A stretch of 5,506 nucleotides of DNA, from positions 1 through 5,506 of the forward strand of contig JACQEC010000307.1 in assembly GCA_016200765.1 (NCBI GenBank), read 5' to 3'. Positions 5,056 through 5,506 of the stretch are shown in pieces. Numbering within the stretch: position 1 is the stretch's first letter; each line of letters opens with the position of its first letter. The stretch is from Chloroflexota bacterium (GTDB taxonomy: Bacteria > Chloroflexota > Anaerolineae > JACRMK01). Below the pieces are notes generated by a model that saw only the letters and a program-made list of their open reading frames with translations, made no database searches and had not been told where the DNA came from. A program made the position numbers and the translations under genes.

Positions 5056-5314
5056 GGAAGTCCTCCTGAAGCGAAGCAGGCAAACACGCGCGGAAAAACA
5101 GAGCGTCTGACTGTTGCGCTACACATGGGGTTTACGCCGCAAACATCAAGGCCATCAGCCGGGTCACGATTATTTTCTGACATCGCCCAATCAAACGCTG
5201 GTCGGCGCTCGGCTAGGCTAATAGAATCACTGATCAATAGAAGCGGGTTAGGGAGGCTATGAATTCAGGGACCAACCCAACAGAGGATGATAGCGCAGAA
5301 TGGTTCTGAATCTG
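5056..5314 (-). other. Long rho leader with a weak attenuator-like stem
   Basis: From the predicted transcription start near 5314 to the rho start there are about 260 nt without a recognisable gene. Near its end, AACAG (5115-5111) can pair with CTGTT (5101-5097), followed by further T residues to 5094. An alternative stem, CAGA/TCTG, shares the same bases. Both are short, so termination there would be weak. In E. coli rho is autoregulated by Rho-dependent termination in a leader of similar length, so regulation here is plausible but only inferred. A 71-codon frame starting at TTG 5237 and running past the rho start lacks a ribosome site and was not called. Confidence 0.4.
5062..5067 (-). promoter_or_regulatory. 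rho: Shine-Dalgarno site supporting the AUC start of rho
   Basis: The minus strand reads CAGGAGGACTTCCATCGAA: AGGAGG, 6 nt, then ATC in the rho frame. No ATG, GTG or TTG in any frame occurs at a usable distance; the nearest ATG (5039) is out of frame and meets a stop after five codons. Part of the site can pair in a small hairpin (CCTG 5080-5077 with CAGG 5068-5065), which might modulate access. Confidence 0.6.
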
Positions 5315-5320
5315 AGGGAG

Positions 5321-5349
5321 ATTATAGCATCGTTTCAGAGGCAAGTCAA
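5321..5349 (-). promoter_or_regulatory. Strong sigma70-type promoter upstream of rho
   Basis: On the minus strand TTGACT (5349-5344, 5 of 6), a 17-bp spacer and a perfect TATAAT (5326-5321) give the best promoter in the window. It starts 35 bp after the stop of the upstream gene and would drive rho, the coupled M23 gene and perhaps rpsT by read-through. GTTGAC also occurs 17 bp further upstream (5367-5362), forming a direct repeat with the -35 region; that copy has no partnered -10. Confidence 0.75.
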
Positions 5350-5383
5350 CAGAGGGTGTGCGTCAACCAGGGCTCCTCAAAAG

Positions 5384-5506
5384 TCATAGTGTGCGGCGGG
5401 TGAGGGTATCAACGGCACTGATCAGATGCGCATTGAAGGCGCGCCGGGCCTGGGGCAAGTAGGCAAAGTCCAGCGGTTTGAGCAGGCCGACCAGTAGATT
5501 GTTGAG
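5384..5506 (-). CDS. C-terminal fragment of an unidentified protein
   Basis: An open frame enters from the right edge and runs 40 codons to a TGA at 5386-5384. The tail begins LNNLLVGLLKPLDFAYLPQA and ends DTLTRRTL. It is amphipathic, probably helical, with codon third positions rich in G/C like the neighbouring genes. The stop followed by the rho promoter within 35 bp is the spacing expected at a gene end. I do not recognise the family from this tail. It is on the same strand as rho but appears to be a separate unit. Confidence 0.6.
   Translation of the reverse strand, partial: LNNLLVGLLKPLDFAYLPQARRAFNAHLISAVDTLTRRTL

Noticed and set aside
5022..5237. 71-codon minus-strand frame in the rho leader, a possible leader peptide
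   Set aside because: It starts at TTG with no ribosome site and overlaps the conserved rho N-terminus in another frame; composition is not convincing.
5259..5309. 16-codon plus-strand mini-ORF preceded by GGGAGG
   Set aside because: The ribosome site is good, but the frame is tiny, antisense to the rho leader and has no visible promoter; probably chance.

Overview
The window looks like a stretch of a GC-rich bacterial chromosome. Its rho is closest in wording to the Chloroflexota type (an N-terminus reading NISELEEKTL, then GYSRLKK and FGGGVLEI), and a two-LysM M23 peptidase and short stand-alone signalling proteins fit that. The phylum is an inference from remembered protein similarity, not a search result. 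There is no phage, transposase, CRISPR or rRNA/tRNA gene. This is a housekeeping region with a small stress-signalling cluster and several palindromic intergenic repeats.

Layout. Positions 1-101 (minus) hold the start of an unidentified exported or membrane protein, cut by the window edge. A sigma70-type promoter (258-286, minus) lies upstream of it, and a 116-bp palindromic repeat (121-236) lies between the two. Next come a universal stress protein (364-825, minus) and, divergently, a two-CBS-domain protein (1029-1451, plus). Both families usually sense adenine nucleotides. A separate promoter (1532-1560) drives a winged-helix response regulator (1621-2271, plus) whose receiver domain has lost several switch residues. 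That gene converges on rpsT.

The right half reads leftward: an unidentified C-terminus (5384-5506), a near-consensus promoter (5321-5349), a long leader of about 260 nt, rho (3757-5055), a secreted LysM/M23 endopeptidase overlapping rho by 4 bp (2765-3760), and then rpsT (2294-2560). A 136-bp imperfect inverted repeat fills the rpsT leader, directly downstream of a good promoter (2714-2742).

The most notable points are these. Rho appears to start at an AUC codon behind a perfect AGGAGG, because no ATG, GTG or TTG exists where the family's N-terminus requires one. Three different palindromic elements sit in 5' leaders. The response regulator is a degenerate-receiver type. A consensus Shine-Dalgarno is stranded about 75 bp upstream of the CBS gene, with a hairpin repeat between. 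I see no convincing wholly new multi-gene system; the novelty here is in leaders, starts and regulatory architecture.
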